Source: Deferribacteres bacterium (lineage in GTDB: Bacteria > Nitrospirota > Thermodesulfovibrionia > UBA6902). From it: DNA of 6,945 nucleotides. The stretch spans positions 1 through 6,945 of the forward strand of contig JAADFS010000117.1 in the NCBI GenBank assembly GCA_013152795.1, read 5' to 3'. The notes beneath the pieces were generated by a model that saw only the letters and a list, made by a program, of their open reading frames with translations, did no database searches and was not told the DNA's origin. Both the position numbers and the translations under genes were made by a program. This document shows positions 6,099 through 6,945 of the stretch, piece after piece; position 1 is the first letter of the stretch, and each line of letters begins with the position of its first letter.

Positions 6099-6945
6099 AT
6101 GCGCAAGGCAAAGATAGTCTGCACGATAGGGCCGGCGAGCAGTTCCGAAGCCACAATCCGCCAGCTCGTAAGGTCGGGGATGGACGTTGCAAGGCTCAAT
6201 TTCTCGCACGGCACATACGCGGAACACGAAAAGGCGGTGCAGTTCATAAGGGCGGCCGCGCGCAGGTATGACAGGCCTGTTGCCGTGCTTCAGGACCTGA
6301 AGGGCCTGAAGATAAGGATAGGCCCGATCAAGGGAGGGGCGGTCTCCATCAAGGAAGGCTCCACCCTTGCACTAACCCCCGCTAATACCCCCGGCGATGC
6401 GGAATTGGTCCAGGTCGTGTATCCCCGCTTACTCAGGGATGTCAACCCCGGTGACAGGATACTGATAGATGACGGGCTGATCCAGTTAAGGGTGGTGCGC
6501 AAGGAAAAGGACAGGCTGATCACCACGGTCACGGAGGGCGGGCTGCTTAAGGAGAAAAAGGGGGTCAACCTCCCGGGTGTCAGGGTCTCTGCGCCCACGT
6601 TTACAGAAGGCGACAGGAGTGCCCTTGCGTTCGGCATAAAGACAGGTGTCGATTATGCGGCGCTTTCGTTCGTGCGTTCGGGAAGCGACATCCTGAGAGT
6701 AAAGAAATGGCTGAAGAAAAACGGCTCCGACCTGCCGGTGATCGCGAAGATAGAAAACAGGCATGCCCTTTCAAACATAGACGGGATCATCGAGGCCTCC
6801 GACGGCATCATGATTGCAAGGGGGGACCTCGGCGTAGAGGTGCCGCCCGAGGAAGTCCCGCTGATACAGAAGCGTCTGATAGAGAAATGCAATTCAGCCT
6901 TAAAGCCGGTCATTACAGCCACGCAGATGCTGGAGTCCATGACAG
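6099..6945 (+). CDS. pyk: Pyruvate kinase (3' end outside window)
   Basis: Pyruvate kinase transfers the phosphate of phosphoenolpyruvate to ADP, the last step of glycolysis, in the cytoplasm. The visible 282 residues begin with KIVCTIGPAS (5-14) and ARLNFSHG (31-38), whose R32, N34 and S36 are active-site residues in the family. The B domain lies at about 70-165. The A domain resumes with SFVRSGSDI (190-198), AKIEN (216-220; catalytic K217, metal ligand E219) and ASDGIMIARGDLGVEVP (233-249, with metal ligand D243). It ends in the diagnostic PVITATQMLESM (270-281). Family length is around 470 aa, so about 60 percent is present. The ATG at 6099 has AAGGAG at 6086-6091, seven bases away. Residue 70 is Leu where most relatives have Pro (GPKIR). 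The gene follows nadB after 61 nt with no visible terminator, so the two may be co-transcribed. Confidence 0.95.
   Translation, partial: MRKAKIVCTIGPASSSEATIRQLVRSGMDVARLNFSHGTYAEHEKAVQFIRAAARRYDRPVAVLQDLKGLKIRIGPIKGGAVSIKEGSTLALTPANTPGDAELVQVVYPRLLRDVNPGDRILIDDGLIQLRVVRKEKDRLITTVTEGGLLKEKKGVNLPGVRVSAPTFTEGDRSALAFGIKTGVDYAALSFVRSGSDILRVKKWLKKNGSDLPVIAKIENRHALSNIDGIIEASDGIMIARGDLGVEVPPEEVPLIQKRLIEKCNSALKPVITATQMLESMT

Noticed and set aside
6034..6117. A 27-codon frame starting at the nadB stop (ATGA overlap)
   Set aside because: It has no ribosome site or recognisable content and runs into the pyk start, which has its own strong site.

Overview
The window looks like chromosome from an anaerobic, environmental Gram-negative-type bacterium. 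A Nitrospirota or deltaproteobacterial lineage is my best guess, because of the moderate GC content and two radical-SAM enzymes next to housekeeping genes; no marker here fixes the taxonomy. Both ends cut through genes.

Left part (1-3308, + strand): the 3' portion of a large fusion protein comes first, with the end of a radical-SAM enzyme, a complete SPASM iron-sulfur domain, a Cys-rich linker and an ArsM-type (arsenite) methyltransferase domain. A 246-bp gap follows, and then a complete cobalamin-binding-type radical-SAM gene of unknown substrate.

Middle (3309-4448): the - strand carries, in transcription order, a tiny unlisted Cys-rich (probable zinc-binding) protein of 52 aa, tadA overlapping it by 11 nt, and tRNA-Ser(CGA). 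The gap before the B12-type radical-SAM gene and the gap between tadA and the tRNA each hold one copy of the same 165-bp element, in opposite orientations. Each copy has perfect 22-nt inverted ends. The ends differ between the copies at three positions, and every difference is matched by the complementary change in the partner arm. This is the least explained signal in the window.

Right part (4449-6945, + strand): nadB (L-aspartate oxidase, de novo NAD synthesis) runs divergently from the tadA group and is split by what looks like a 2-nt insertion near 5580-5584; its remaining 150 codons are well preserved in the new frame. Pyruvate kinase follows after 61 nt and runs off the end. The 210-bp divergent region has promoter-like hexamers for both sides, a perfect 15-nt palindrome, a GC-rich hairpin and a small repeat cluster.

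I see no complete new defence or biosynthetic system. The points that merit follow-up are the radical-SAM/SPASM-ArsM fusion, the covarying 165-bp elements, the Cys-rich small gene coupled to tadA, and the nadB frameshift.
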